NCBI RefSeq assembly: GCF_000183545.2
Contig: NZ_JH976535.1
Location: forward strand, 1,613,837 to 1,677,836
DNA length: 64,000 nucleotides
Direction: 5' to 3'
From: Thermaerobacter subterraneus DSM 13965
GTDB lineage: Bacteria; Bacillota; Sulfobacillia; Thermaerobacterales; Thermaerobacteraceae
Made by a program: the position numbers and the translations under genes. The notes beneath the pieces are model-generated. The model was not told the DNA's origin. It saw nothing but the letters and a program-made list of their open reading frames with translations, and made no database searches. Shown here one piece after another: positions 44,165-53,371 of this stretch (position 1 is its first letter; each line of letters opens with the position of its first letter).

Positions 44165-45682
44165 CTAGCCGGCCACCGCATCCTGCCCTACTGCTTGCGC
44201 CCGGCCGGCCGGCGCCGCCGGCCGGCGCAGGATGCCCAGGGCCAGCACCGCCGCGGCCAGCACCAGGAAGGTCGCCGCCAGCGGCCGGGTGAAGAAGATG
44301 GCCGCCGAGCCGCCCGCCATGGTCAGGGACTGGCGGAAGGACTCCTCCAGCATGGGCTCCAGCACGTTGGCCAGCACCAGGGGCGCCATGGGGAAATCCA
44401 GCTTGCGGAGCCCGTAGCCCACCAGGCCGAAGACCATGGCGCCCCCCACGTCGAAGAGCGAGTACCGCAGGCTGTAGGCCCCCAGCGCCGAGAGCACCAG
44501 GATGGCCGGCCCCAGCAGCGCGAAGGGGATCCGGGCCACCCGCACCCACAGGCCGATGAGGGGCAGGTTCAGCACCAGCAGGATGACGTTGCCCACGTAC
44601 ATGCTGGCGATGATGGTCCAGACCAGGTCGGGGTGCTCCTGGAAGAGCCCCGGCCCGGGATCCAGGCCGTACATCATGAGCCCGCCGAGCAGAACCGCCG
44701 GCACGGGCCCGGACGGCAACCCCAGCGAGAACAGGGGGACGAACCCGCCCGTGGAGGTGGCGTTGTTGGCCGCCTCGGCCGCCGCTACCCCCTCGATGGC
44801 GCCCTTCCCGAACCGCTCAGGGTGCCGGCTCAGCCGCCGCTCGGCATCATAGGCCACGAAGGTGGTGACCGAGGGGCTGCATCCCGGCAAAAGCCCGAGC
44901 AAAAAGCCGATCACGCTGGACCTGAGCATGGCCGGGGTCGCCGCCCGGAGGTCCTGCCGGGTGGGCAAAAGGCCCCGGATCCGCGTCCCGTACAGGTGGG
45001 TCACCCGCTCTTCCGCCGCCAGCAGGACCTCGCTGACGGCGAAGAGCCCGATGATCACCGCCACGAAGGGGAAGCCGGCCATGAGGGGCAGCCAGCCGAA
45101 GGTCCAGCGGGCCGCTCCCGTCACCGGATCCAGGCCCACCATGGCCACCAGCAGCCCGAGCAAGGCCGCCGCGACGCCCTTCAGCCCGTGCCCGCCCGAG
45201 AGGCTGGCCACCAGCGCGCCCGCCAGCACGGTGAGGGTGAAGTACTCGGGCGGCCCGAAGGCCAGCGCCACCTCCGCCAGCGCCGGGGCGAAGAAGGTCA
45301 GCCCCACCAGGCTCAGGGTGCCCGCCACGAAGGACGCCAGGGCCGCCATGCCCAGGGCCGGGCCCGCCCGGCCCTGCCGGGCCAGCTGGAACCCGTCCAG
45401 GGCCGTGGGCACCGATGAGGCCTCCCCGGGGATGTTGACCACGATGGCCGTGGTCGACCCGCCGTACATGGCGCCGTAGTAGATGGCCGCCATCATCACC
45501 AGGGCGGGCCCCGGCGGCAGCACCACCGTCAGCGGCAGCAGCATGGCGATGGCCGAAGTCGGACCGATCCCCGGCAGGACCCCGACCAGGGTCCCCAAAA
45601 GGCAACCCACCAGCCCCCAGAGCAGGGTCTGGGGGTCCAGGGCCAGATCGAGCCCGCGGACCAGCCATTCGAAGGATGTCAA
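44165..45682 (-). CDS. tctA: Tripartite tricarboxylate transporter large membrane subunit
   Basis: 505 residues with about 12 membrane segments. TctA signatures are GLLVGVLPGIGP-like (TLVGVLPGIGPTSAIAMLLP), YYGAMYGGSTTAIVVNIPGE, and the second half LLPGCSPSVTTFVAYDAERR and NNATSTGGFVPLFSLGLP. It imports a carboxylate (citrate-like) driven by ions after delivery from TctC. TTG at 45682 overlaps the tctB stop (TTGA). Gene order tctC-tctB-tctA is usual. Confidence 0.9.
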   Translation of the reverse strand: MTSFEWLVRGLDLALDPQTLLWGLVGCLLGTLVGVLPGIGPTSAIAMLLPLTVVLPPGPALVMMAAIYYGAMYGGSTTAIVVNIPGEASSVPTALDGFQLARQGRAGPALGMAALASFVAGTLSLVGLTFFAPALAEVALAFGPPEYFTLTVLAGALVASLSGGHGLKGVAAALLGLLVAMVGLDPVTGAARWTFGWLPLMAGFPFVAVIIGLFAVSEVLLAAEERVTHLYGTRIRGLLPTRQDLRAATPAMLRSSVIGFLLGLLPGCSPSVTTFVAYDAERRLSRHPERFGKGAIEGVAAAEAANNATSTGGFVPLFSLGLPSGPVPAVLLGGLMMYGLDPGPGLFQEHPDLVWTIIASMYVGNVILLVLNLPLIGLWVRVARIPFALLGPAILVLSALGAYSLRYSLFDVGGAMVFGLVGYGLRKLDFPMAPLVLANVLEPMLEESFRQSLTMAGGSAAIFFTRPLAATFLVLAAAVLALGILRRPAAPAGRAQAVGQDAVAG

Positions 45683-46443
45683 CGGCCCAGCACCCCCATG
45701 GGCAGGGGCACCCCCAACCCCCGGACGAACCCGGCCCACAGGGCCACGGCCAGCAGCACACCCCAGAGGAGGGCCGCCAGCGGCCGCCGCTCGCCCAGAT
45801 ACCACGTGAGTCCAGAAACCAGCACCGCACTGGCCACGGGGAAGCCCAGCACCGGCAGCGCCGCGGTGTAGGCGCCCAGGGCCCCGAGGGTCACCAGCAG
45901 CCGCACCCTCCCCTCCCGGACAGCCGCCGCGGGCGAAGCCGCCGCAGGCAAAGCCGGTGCAGGCGAAGCCGCTTTCGGGGAAGCCGGTGCGGGCGAAGCC
46001 GCCGCCACGGTGGACGAACCCTCTCCCGCTGCTTCCAGGCCGCCCGCCGCCACCCGGGCTGCGACACCCGCCCTATCGCCGGCCGCCGCAGCCGCCGGCG
46101 CCCCGGCCGTAGCACCCACCCTCACCCCGGCCGCCGCAGACTGCGGTGCCCCGGGGCAGGGGCCCGCCGCGGCCCTGGAGCCGGCCGGAGTACCGGTGAC
46201 GGTCGCCGGCATCGCTGCCGCCTGGGCGGGGCCGCGAGCCCCTCCCGCCCGGGAACGGGCCCGGCCTTGAACCGCGGTGACCAGCACCAGCCCCAGGCCG
46301 GTAAGCACCAGCCCCAGAGCCACCAGGGACGGCAGCACACCGGGCCCCATCACACCGGCCACCGGTTCCCGGGAAGGTGCGCCGGCCAGAGCCACCAGCC
46401 CCAGCAGGGCCAGGACGATCCCCGCCGCCCCATCCCGCTTCAT
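45679..46443 (-). CDS. tctB: Tripartite tricarboxylate transporter small membrane subunit
   Basis: 254 residues, the four-span TctB subunit. Spans 1 and 2 (AAGIVLALLGLVALAGA, LPSLVALGLVLTGLGLVLV) and 3 and 4 (LLVTLGALGAYTAALPVLG, LAALLWGVLLAVALWAGF) are normal. A ~120-residue Ala/Pro/Gly-rich insert separates them (typical TctB is about 150 residues). ATG at 46443 has AAGGAGGAA. The next gene starts in the stop codon. Confidence 0.85.
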   Translation of the reverse strand: MKRDGAAGIVLALLGLVALAGAPSREPVAGVMGPGVLPSLVALGLVLTGLGLVLVTAVQGRARSRAGGARGPAQAAAMPATVTGTPAGSRAAAGPCPGAPQSAAAGVRVGATAGAPAAAAAGDRAGVAARVAAGGLEAAGEGSSTVAAASPAPASPKAASPAPALPAAASPAAAVREGRVRLLVTLGALGAYTAALPVLGFPVASAVLVSGLTWYLGERRPLAALLWGVLLAVALWAGFVRGLGVPLPMGVLGR

Positions 46444-46628
46444 CGCCCGTTCCTCCTTCCCGCCAACGGACCGTGGCCGCCGCCCGGCCCCCGGCCCCCG
46501 CCGGTCCCAGCCTCTCATGGTCCGCCCCGCGGGCGGGTGGCGGAGGGGCGGGGGGGCCGGGGGTCAGGGGCACGGCCACCTTGCCCCCTGCCGGCGACGG
46601 CCGCGCTCAGTGCTGGAGATCACCTTGC

Positions 46629-47789
46629 TCACTGCTGAAGATCCTGGACCAGCGCCTTGTACGTCGCGGTCACCTGTTCGATGTACGCCTTGCTCTCGGC
46701 GTGGCCCATGGCCAGCGGCACGAAACCCTGCTCCTCCATCTGGGCCCGGATGGCGGGGTCGCGGGCGATGGTCAAGAACGCCTTCTCCAGCTCGGCGATC
46801 ACCTGGGGCGGCGTTCCCGCCGGCACCCCCACGCCCCGGTCGATGCGCTCCACCAGGTCGATGCCCTGCTCCCTGAAGGTGGGTGCACCGGGCAGCCCGG
46901 GAAACCGCTCGTCCGCCGCGATGCCCAGCACGCGGATGCGGTCGCGGTACCTCACCAGGTCGTTGGAGTTGGCGAAGACCGCCACCACGTGGCCGCCCAG
47001 GAAGGCCGTGATCTGGGGCGCCGCCCCGCTGAAGGGCACGTAGGTCAGGTCGATCCCGGCCAGCTTCTCCAGCCGCACCGTGGCCACGTGGTGGCCGGAG
47101 AAGGTGCCCGATCCCCCCACGGTGATGGCCCCCGGGTTCGCCTTGGCCGCGGCGATGAACTCGTCCAGGGTCCGGTAGGGGCTGGAGGCCGGTACCGCCA
47201 GACCCAGTGGGGTCGACTGGAACAGGACCACGGGCTCGATCTGCTCGGTGCGGTAGCCCGTCTGCTGCTGCAGGGGCTGCAGGATGATGTGGGGCAGGTT
47301 GATCCCGGCCACCACCGACCCGTCGGTCCGGCTGCGGACCAGCTCGCTCCAGCACAGGGCGCCGCCGCCGCCCACCTTGTACTCGATGGCCACCTGGCGT
47401 CCCAGCAGCCGCTCCAGGTGAGGCTGCTGGCGCCGCGCCTCGATGTCCGACTGGCCGCCGGGATCGAAGCAGACCAGATAGGTAAGGGGCCCGCGGGCGC
47501 CGCCCGCTCCGGCACCGCCCGCGGCCTCACCGCCCGAACCGGCGCCCCCGCCGCCCGGGGACGAACCGGCTGCGGCGGCTCCTCCACCCGGGGCCGCACC
47601 GCCCGTTCCGCCGGCAGCGCTGCAGCCCGCCAGGGCCAGGATCAGGCCCAGCACCGCCAGCCCGGCCAGCCTCCGCCACCCCGCACGCCGCCACCGGCGG
47701 CGGTGCTCTCCTGCCGGAGGGAGCGCCGGTCCCAGGGACGCCGGCCCGGCCCCCCAGGCGGGCGGCTGTGTCCGGATCCCGCTTCCCAT
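46629..47789 (-). CDS. tctC: Tripartite tricarboxylate transporter substrate-binding lipoprotein
   Basis: 386 residues of the BugT/TctC family. A basic N-terminus (EHRRRWRRAGWRR) precedes a lipoprotein signal (LAGLAVLGLILALAGCSAAG), so it is membrane-tethered as in Gram-positives. A Gly/Ala linker leads to the two-lobe binding domain (YLVCFDPGGQSDIEARRQQP, VAIEYKVGGGGALCW, VGGSGTFSGHHVATVRLEK, YVPFSGAAPQITAFLGG). ATG at 47789 has GGGGAGGAAGG. Ligand is probably a di- or tricarboxylate. Confidence 0.9.
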   Translation of the reverse strand: MGSGIRTQPPAWGAGPASLGPALPPAGEHRRRWRRAGWRRLAGLAVLGLILALAGCSAAGGTGGAAPGGGAAAAGSSPGGGGAGSGGEAAGGAGAGGARGPLTYLVCFDPGGQSDIEARRQQPHLERLLGRQVAIEYKVGGGGALCWSELVRSRTDGSVVAGINLPHIILQPLQQQTGYRTEQIEPVVLFQSTPLGLAVPASSPYRTLDEFIAAAKANPGAITVGGSGTFSGHHVATVRLEKLAGIDLTYVPFSGAAPQITAFLGGHVVAVFANSNDLVRYRDRIRVLGIAADERFPGLPGAPTFREQGIDLVERIDRGVGVPAGTPPQVIAELEKAFLTIARDPAIRAQMEEQGFVPLAMGHAESKAYIEQVTATYKALVQDLQQ

Positions 47790-48046
47790 GGTGCCTTCCT
47801 CCCCGCCCGGCGGGGCACCTGTCCGGTGCCGTTCGCAGCCGGGGCCCGCAGGCCGGCCCCTGGCCCCTGGGCGACGGGCAGCCCCTAAGGGCCGTCGCGG
47901 GCCGGCCGGCCCATCGGGTCACCGGCCCGGATTGCCTGGGCGTTCATCCCGCCGGGCTAGGCGTACTCTATGCCCTCCGGCCCGGCGACGTGAGTGCAGG
48001 GGCGCGCGGTCCCGTACCGGGCCATGCTCCAAGGGCCTCAGCGGGC

Positions 48047-49075
48047 TCAGTGGCGGCTGCGGGCGTAGAGCCTGGGCGTTCGTACCCGCGGAGCGGCCAT
48101 GGTGGCGGGGGGATCGCTGGCGGGGAAGGTCCCTTCGACCACGTCGTCGTAGTCGAAGCGGAACTCCTCCATGCCCCGCACCAGTTCCGCCGCCACGCCA
48201 CCCAGGTGGCTGTGCAGTCGCTGCCCGGCCAGCGGATGGAGCTCGCCCTCCTCCGCCTGCCGGTGGCGCTCGAAGGCGGCCGCCAGCTCGGCCACCAGCC
48301 GCTGCAGCCCGGGCGCCCCCGCCCTGGCGTCGCCCGTTGTGCCGTCTGCCGCCGCCGCACCACCCGCTGCGACGCCCGCCATCGTGGCGTCACCTGCGGC
48401 GCCAGCATCCCCCCCGGGCTGGGTCCCTGCCCACGGCCCGTGAACCTCCGCGGGCACTGCCGGAGCCGGTGTGCCTTCGTCCCCGGGGCCACCGCCCGCC
48501 GCGTACCGGCCCCCCGCCCCGGCAGGAGCGGGAGTCGCCAGCCCGCCGGCCGCCATGGCCAGGCGGGCGGCGCCGGGATTGCCATCGGAGGACGGCGGCG
48601 ATTCCCCCTCCAGCCCTTGCATCCTTTCCAGGGCGTTGCCCAGGCGCTGGGCCAGTTCGTCCAGGCGGCGGTGTTCCGCCACGCGAGATTGCAGGGTCCC
48701 AGCCAGGTCGTGGCCGCCGTGGAGGCGCAGGGCGGGATAGAACACCTCCTGTTCCAGCCGGCGGTGGGCGTCCAGCTCATCCAGCAAGCGGGTCACCAGG
48801 CCAGGGTCGGGGGCCTGGCGGTCCCCGCGCAGGTCCCCACGGCGGAGGTCGTCCAGCAGGGATGACAGCCGCCGGTGCTGATCACGAAGGATCTCCAGGG
48901 CCCGCCGGCCGGTCCCACCACCGGGGCCGGTGCCGGACCCCGTCCCGGGGCCGGCGACGGTCTCTGCGTCCCCGCCGGGACCCGCGGGGATCCCCGTACC
49001 GGTTTGCGGGCGGTCCCGGCGGCCTCCGGCGACCTCCCCCATCCTGGAGGCAACCTCCTCCATCCTCTGGTCCAC
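48047..49075 (-). CDS. Hemerythrin HHE domain-containing protein
   Basis: 342 residues. The N-terminal half has a hemerythrin-type four-helix domain: LRDQHRRLSSLLDDLRRG, then LDAHRRLEQEVFYPALRLH with the HxxxE pair and LQSRVAEHRRLDELAQRL, so a diiron site for O2, NO or redox sensing is plausible. A ~100-residue Gly/Ala/Pro linker separates it from a C-terminal segment with a partly similar helix (ELAAAFERHRQAEEGELHPLAGQRL), which may be a continuation or a degenerate second copy. GTG at 49075 with AGAGGGGG fixes the start. Confidence 0.72.
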   Translation of the reverse strand: MDQRMEEVASRMGEVAGGRRDRPQTGTGIPAGPGGDAETVAGPGTGSGTGPGGGTGRRALEILRDQHRRLSSLLDDLRRGDLRGDRQAPDPGLVTRLLDELDAHRRLEQEVFYPALRLHGGHDLAGTLQSRVAEHRRLDELAQRLGNALERMQGLEGESPPSSDGNPGAARLAMAAGGLATPAPAGAGGRYAAGGGPGDEGTPAPAVPAEVHGPWAGTQPGGDAGAAGDATMAGVAAGGAAAADGTTGDARAGAPGLQRLVAELAAAFERHRQAEEGELHPLAGQRLHSHLGGVAAELVRGMEEFRFDYDDVVEGTFPASDPPATMAAPRVRTPRLYARSRH

Positions 49076-49431
49076 GGTCGTCGCCCCCTCTGCAATGGCC
49101 TGCGGCCCTAGTTTGCGCCACCCTGCCGGCGGCTCCCGCGGGGCGCTGGTCGTCGCGGCCGGCCGGCTCCCGGCCCGGCGCCCGGTCCGCAGCGTTCCCA
49201 GGCGGGCCCCATGGTCCCCACCGCCAGGCCTGCCGCCTGCCGGCCTCGCACCCGCCGCTGCGTTCTTCCCGCACCCCGCAGCGCGGCGCCCGTCCCTTCC
49301 TGGTCGCTCCCACCGGCCCGCAGCTGCCGCGACACCCCCCGCTCTCCGCCGCGGGCGGCTAGGCACCGGCTGCTGACGGAATGCAACGGAAAGATGAGCC
49401 GCGGCTGCGGCCTGGGGCGTGTATCGGGCAT

Positions 49432-49461
49432 GTATGAGCCGCCAGCGTACAGGCCATACTG
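49432..49461 (+). promoter_or_regulatory. Candidate sigma-G-like promoter of the HTH gene
   Basis: GTATGA (49432-49437) and CATACTG (49455-49461), 17 bases apart, resemble the forespore sigma-G consensus GYATR / CATNNTA. It lies 33 bases before the TTG start. The rest of the 49076-49494 divergent region shows no gene. Confidence 0.35.
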
Positions 49462-49494
49462 GAACGTGCCCGGGCACCAGAAGGAGGAAGCAGC

Positions 49495-50361
49495 TTGGTC
49501 GGCAAGATCAGGCCGCGTCGCGTCATCATGCCGTCCGATCTGGTGGGCCAGGCCGGACCCAGCAGGCCGCGGTCGGGCCCCGTCATCCATTACCGCCTCG
49601 ACGACCAGGCCCTGGCGGCGGCCCCACCGGCCGCCGGCCCGTCGGCGGACCCGCCCGCGGGGCCCCCGGCGGGCGGCAAGGAACCGGGCAGCCCACGCCC
49701 GGCCGGCCATGCCCAGGTGCAGGCGGGGACGGTAGGGACGGCGCAAGCCCGCCACGCCCATCGGGTCCGCCCGGCTGCCGGTTCAGGATTCCATGCTGCG
49801 GGAGGAGGAGGACGCATGCAGGAACCCGTGACCCACACCGGTACACCCGCTTACGCCGCACCCGGTGGTCACCCGGCGACGGCGGTGGCCGCCGGCTCGA
49901 TGCCCGGCGGCGCCCAGGGAGCCGGCTCGCCCGGCCCGGCCGGGGCCGCTCCCGGGCGGGTCGACTTCCACCGGTTGAGCCCGCAGGAGCAACGCCAGGC
50001 TTTGCTGGAACTGGTGCGGGACGGCCGCAACGACGAGGAAATCGGTGAGATGTTCGGCCTGAGCCAGTGGCAGGTGCGCAACCTGCGCTACCGCCTGGGG
50101 ATCAAGAAGGACCGGGGTGGCAACGTTCACCTGGAACCCATCCGGATGCGGGGGGTGGAGCCGTCCGACCCGGTCGTCCCCTTCGAAGCCGGGGAAGGCC
50201 GGCCGCGGCTGGCCCTCACCCTGGAGGGGGAGTTCACCGGCACGACCCTGGCCAGTTATCTGGAGGGGATCACCAGCTTCGTGGGCGCAGCGGGCGAGCG
50301 GCCCTTCCGGGTGAGGTGCTTCGTCTGCGAGGCCGGCGAGGACCAGGACGACCACCGCTAG
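49495..50361 (+). CDS. Helix-turn-helix protein of unknown function
   Basis: 288 residues, TTG start seven bases after AAGGAGGAA. The N-terminal ~155 residues are Pro/Gly/Ala-rich. A compact HTH follows (LSPQEQRQALLELVRDGR, NDEEIGEMFGLSQWQVRNLR, YRLGIKKDRGG), then a ~75-residue C-terminal domain (LALTLEGEFTGTTLASYLEG, PFRVRCFVCEAGEDQDDH) that may bind a ligand. DNA binding is inferred from the HTH; it resembles sigma-70 region 4 or homeodomain-like HTH of 'NDxEIA' type. A possible sporulation promoter lies upstream. Confidence 0.7.
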   Translation: MVGKIRPRRVIMPSDLVGQAGPSRPRSGPVIHYRLDDQALAAAPPAAGPSADPPAGPPAGGKEPGSPRPAGHAQVQAGTVGTAQARHAHRVRPAAGSGFHAAGGGGRMQEPVTHTGTPAYAAPGGHPATAVAAGSMPGGAQGAGSPGPAGAAPGRVDFHRLSPQEQRQALLELVRDGRNDEEIGEMFGLSQWQVRNLRYRLGIKKDRGGNVHLEPIRMRGVEPSDPVVPFEAGEGRPRLALTLEGEFTGTTLASYLEGITSFVGAAGERPFRVRCFVCEAGEDQDDHR

Positions 50362-50409
50362 GATCCGCGGCCCGCCAGAAGCCGTGGCCCGCTAGGATCC
50401 GCGGCCCGC
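50355..50409. repeat. Exact 21-bp direct repeat spanning the HTH gene stop codon
   Basis: The sequence CCGCTAGGATCCGCGGCCCGC is present at 50355-50375 (it contains the TAG stop) and again at 50389-50409, 34 bases later. It indicates a small duplication at the gene end. Confidence 0.6.
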
Positions 50410-50550
50410 GGCAACCGGCCCGCCTGCGCCGCCGCCGCGGCCGTTGCCTAAAGAACCGGCCAGCAGCAGCGCAGCAGCTGTCACCCGACAGCGCGCCGCC
50501 GCCTGGCGGCCGGACCCGTACGCCGGCTGGCGGCGGGCCTGGGGTGGAAC

Positions 50551-50589
50551 CGGCCGGCCCGGCACCCTCCGGGGTGACCGGGCCGGCCG
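50551..50589 (+). terminator. Strong terminator hairpin between HTH gene and nth
   Basis: A perfect 12-bp stem CGGCCGGCCCGG / CCGGGCCGGCCG with a 15-base loop is followed by TCCTTTG. It lies between convergent genes. Confidence 0.65.
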
Positions 50590-50602
50590 TCCTTTGCCGT
50601 CC

Positions 50603-51622
50603 TCATTCCCGGGATGAACGGCGGCCGGCGCCGCCCGCCTCGCCGGCCGGCCGCCGGCCGGGCTCGACCTCCGCTGCCGCCTCCAGGGACGCGCCCCCTG
50701 CCCGCGCCCGGCCCTCCGGGCAGTCGGGCCGCAAGGCGCAAGCCTGGCACCGCGGGTTGCGAGCATGGCAGATTCGCCGCCCGTGCCAGATCAGCCAGTG
50801 GTGGGCCCGGGACCACTCGGCTTCAGGAAACTTCTCCATGAGCTCCTGCTCGACCCGCTCGGGGGTGGTCCCCGTGGCCAGCCCCAGCCGCCGGGCCACC
50901 CGGAAGACGTGGGTGTCGACGGCGATGGCGGGGATCCCGAAGGCGTTGCTCAGCACCACGTTGGCCGTCTTGCGGCCGACACCGGGCAGTTGCATCAGCT
51001 CTTCCCGCGTCCGGGGCACCTGGCCGCCGTGCCGCTCGACCAGGATGCGGCAGGCCGCCAGCAGGTTGCGGGCCTTGTTCCGCCACAGGCCGATGGTGCG
51101 GATCATGGCCCCCAGCTCGTCTTCGCTGAGCTCCAGCATCGCCTCGGGGGTGGGGCAACGGGCAAAGAGGGCCGGGGTCACCTGGTTGACCGCGGCGTCG
51201 GTGGTCTGGGCCGAGAGGATGGTCGCCACCAGGAGCTCAAAGGGCGTGCTCCAGTTCAGGGCCGTGGTCGCCTGAGGGTACATGCGGGCCAGGGTGGCGC
51301 GGATCCGGGCGATGCGGCCCGCCTCGGCCGCTGCGGCATCCCCGTCCTCGGGCCCGGCCTCGGGCGCGGTCGCCAGCACAGCACGGGCCGGATCCGGGGC
51401 CCGAACACCGGCGGTCGCCGGCCGGACCGGTCCGGCAGTGGCCTGGGCCGGTGCCTTTTTACCGACGGGTCCACCCTGCGTCTCCGGTGCCGCGGCCGTG
51501 CCATGGGCAGGGCGTCGCGGGCTCGCCACGGGGCGGGCCGGTTCGTCCCGCCGGCGCCGTCCTTTCCTGCCGCTCGGATCCTGCGGGCCTGAGCGGCGGG
51601 GCGAAGCAGAGGAAGGGTTCAC
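50603..51622 (-). CDS. nth: Endonuclease III
   Basis: A DNA glycosylase/AP lyase for oxidised pyrimidines in base-excision repair. The domain occupies about residues 115-315 of 339. The HhH motif and catalytic Lys are in LMQLPGVGRKTANVVLS, the catalytic Asp in AIAVDTHVFRVARRLG, and the 4Fe-4S cluster in CHARNPRCQACALRPDC. The ~110-residue N-terminal extension (Lys/Arg/Pro/Ala-rich) is unusual, and the GTG at 51622 lacks a good RBS. A start nearer MYPQATTALNWSTPFEL (near 51280) is possible. The C-terminal ~35 residues are Gly/Arg-rich. Confidence 0.9.
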   Translation of the reverse strand: MNPSSASPRRSGPQDPSGRKGRRRRDEPARPVASPRRPAHGTAAAPETQGGPVGKKAPAQATAGPVRPATAGVRAPDPARAVLATAPEAGPEDGDAAAAEAGRIARIRATLARMYPQATTALNWSTPFELLVATILSAQTTDAAVNQVTPALFARCPTPEAMLELSEDELGAMIRTIGLWRNKARNLLAACRILVERHGGQVPRTREELMQLPGVGRKTANVVLSNAFGIPAIAVDTHVFRVARRLGLATGTTPERVEQELMEKFPEAEWSRAHHWLIWHGRRICHARNPRCQACALRPDCPEGRARAGGASLEAAAEVEPGRRPAGEAGGAGRRSSRE

Positions 51623-51953
51623 GGGCTTTCACCGCTGCCTAGCCTACCATGGCGCCGCGGGCGGCGGTAGCCGTCACCCGAAACGTCGTGGCCGGTTCCG
51701 GCGGCCGGCCCGCCTGGAGCGGCGGTCCCGGTCTCACCCGTCCAGAGGCGGGGGCCGGTTGCCCGAGGCCTCGGGGACGGCCCGCCCGGCGGCAGGTCTT
51801 GCATCCCGCCCGCGGGTGTTGTACGTCTTCGCACCTCTCCCGGCGACGTGGCGAACCGGGCCGCGAGATTCCGGGCCGGCACGTTCAGGCGCCGCCACCA
51901 CGCCACCGGTGGCCGCCAGGGGGTGCCCAGATGGCCCTTGCGCCGGGTCCCGC
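51623..51953. other. Intergenic stretch between nth and the 51954 gene
   Basis: 331 bp with no supported gene. It holds no clear terminator; a short A+T-richer patch near 51810-51840 (TTGTACGTCTTCG) is a possible minus-strand promoter zone. Confidence 0.3.
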
Positions 51954-52640
51954 TCAGCCCAGCTGCGCCACCAGCGCCTCCGCCAGCCGCCGGGCCGCCT
52001 CGCCCGGGGCGGCCGCCAGCTGCGGCTGGGGGCACCAGAGGGGCTCGCCCGGCGCCCAGACCGGTTCCGGCCCGTCCCGGTGGGGCAGCCGGTACCGGGG
52101 GACGAACCCGGCCGGGGGCTCAGCGAAGGTCCGGAGCTGCATCCCGCTGGCACCCACCTGCAAGAGCCATCCCCGGGGGCCCCCCACCGCCGGCTGAAGG
52201 GGGCCTTCCGGTGCGGGCCCGAGCGCCAGTGCGGTCCCGGCCGCCGGCACGGGCCGCCCAGCCGGGGGGCGCCGGCCCGCCAGGCCGCGGCCACCGGCCG
52301 GCTTGCCATCCCCATGGCCGGCCCCACCCCCCTCCGCCGCCAGCTCCTCCAGCCACCGGCGGAGGATCGCCTCCACCCGGGCCGGGGCGATGAAGAACAG
52401 GGGCAGGGGATCCTCCGGGTCGTTGGGAGCCGTGAGGCTGGCGGTGGCTACCCGCACCGCCCCCTCCCGCGCCCCGCCGGCTCCCGGCGGAAGCGGCACC
52501 GGGGCGGCCAGCAGGTGCAGCCAGGCGTCGAAGCCCCCGAGCGGGCGGATCCCCTGCCGCCGGTCCGCCAGGGCGGTCCGGGCTGCGGCCAGGGCGGGTT
52601 CGTCCACCTCGGGAGCGGGATTCGGGTGCTCTGGGGTCAC
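51954..52640 (-). CDS. Hypothetical protein
   Basis: 228 residues. GTG at 52640 follows GGAGGG. The N-terminal part (EPALAAARTALADRR, FDAWLHLLAAPVPLPPG) and the middle (DPLPLFFIAPARVEAILRRWLEELAAEG) appear helical and folded. A Gly/Pro insert follows, and the C-terminal part ends PGEAARRLAEALVAQLG. No membrane segment, signal peptide or known motif was seen. The large Pro content of the linkers is usual for this genome. Confidence 0.55.
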   Translation of the reverse strand: MTPEHPNPAPEVDEPALAAARTALADRRQGIRPLGGFDAWLHLLAAPVPLPPGAGGAREGAVRVATASLTAPNDPEDPLPLFFIAPARVEAILRRWLEELAAEGGGAGHGDGKPAGGRGLAGRRPPAGRPVPAAGTALALGPAPEGPLQPAVGGPRGWLLQVGASGMQLRTFAEPPAGFVPRYRLPHRDGPEPVWAPGEPLWCPQPQLAAAPGEAARRLAEALVAQLG

Positions 52641-53371
52641 GGTGGTCCCTCCTTGGGCCGGCGAGCGCCCTGGCGAGCCGCCTGGCGAACCGGCGGGCCA
52701 ACCGGCGCGGGTGACCGGGAACCGCGGCCTCGACCGCCAGGGCCAGCCGCGCAGGCCGGGTCTCGCCGGCGGGCCACCCGGCGCGGGCCAACGCCCGCTT
52801 GGCTCTGGCCGGGCAGGTCCCTCCTCGGGCTCGCCGGGTACCTGGCGCGCCCTCTCAATGGCATTGTACCGGGAACCCAGCGCCCTCGCGGCCGGCCTGA
52901 GGCCGAGCCACCATCAGGCCCCGGGCCCGGCCGGACGAACCGGCCGCCCGCGCTGCCGCATGGCCCGGGGATGCCCCGTGGCCCGCGGCGCGAGGTCAAA
53001 CCGCAGGGCAACCCGCAGCGTTACTTGAGGGGCCAGGAGCGAGCCGCCTCCCCTGCACCCTGCGGGCCGGTAGGCCCGCCTGGCCACGGCGGCAGCGACT
53101 CGCGCGGCCCGGCGGCCGTTCTTCCCCTGCGCGGTGGCAAGGCTTGAGGGGAGAAGCTAACCACGGTCCACGGCGAACGGGCGCCTCCCTTGCGGCGCCG
53201 CACCGGGGCTTCAGGGTTGGGGCAAGGCTTCCGGGGCCCTGGGCCCTGAGGCCCTGAGGTCTTGAGGCTCTGGGGTCCTAAGATCCCGCCATCCCGGGGT
53301 CTCGCGGATCCCGCGACCAGGGAAGATCCCGAAGTTTGGATCCCCCGGCACCCGGTGGAAGGAGGGATGGC
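52641..53371. other. 731-bp non-coding stretch
   Basis: No gene seen. Around 52660-52720 a CCTGGCGA(G/A)CCG-like unit recurs. At 53235-53275 a 9-bp unit related to CCCTGAGGC is repeated about four times. One copy of GGACGAACC is at 52933-52941. Confidence 0.35.
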
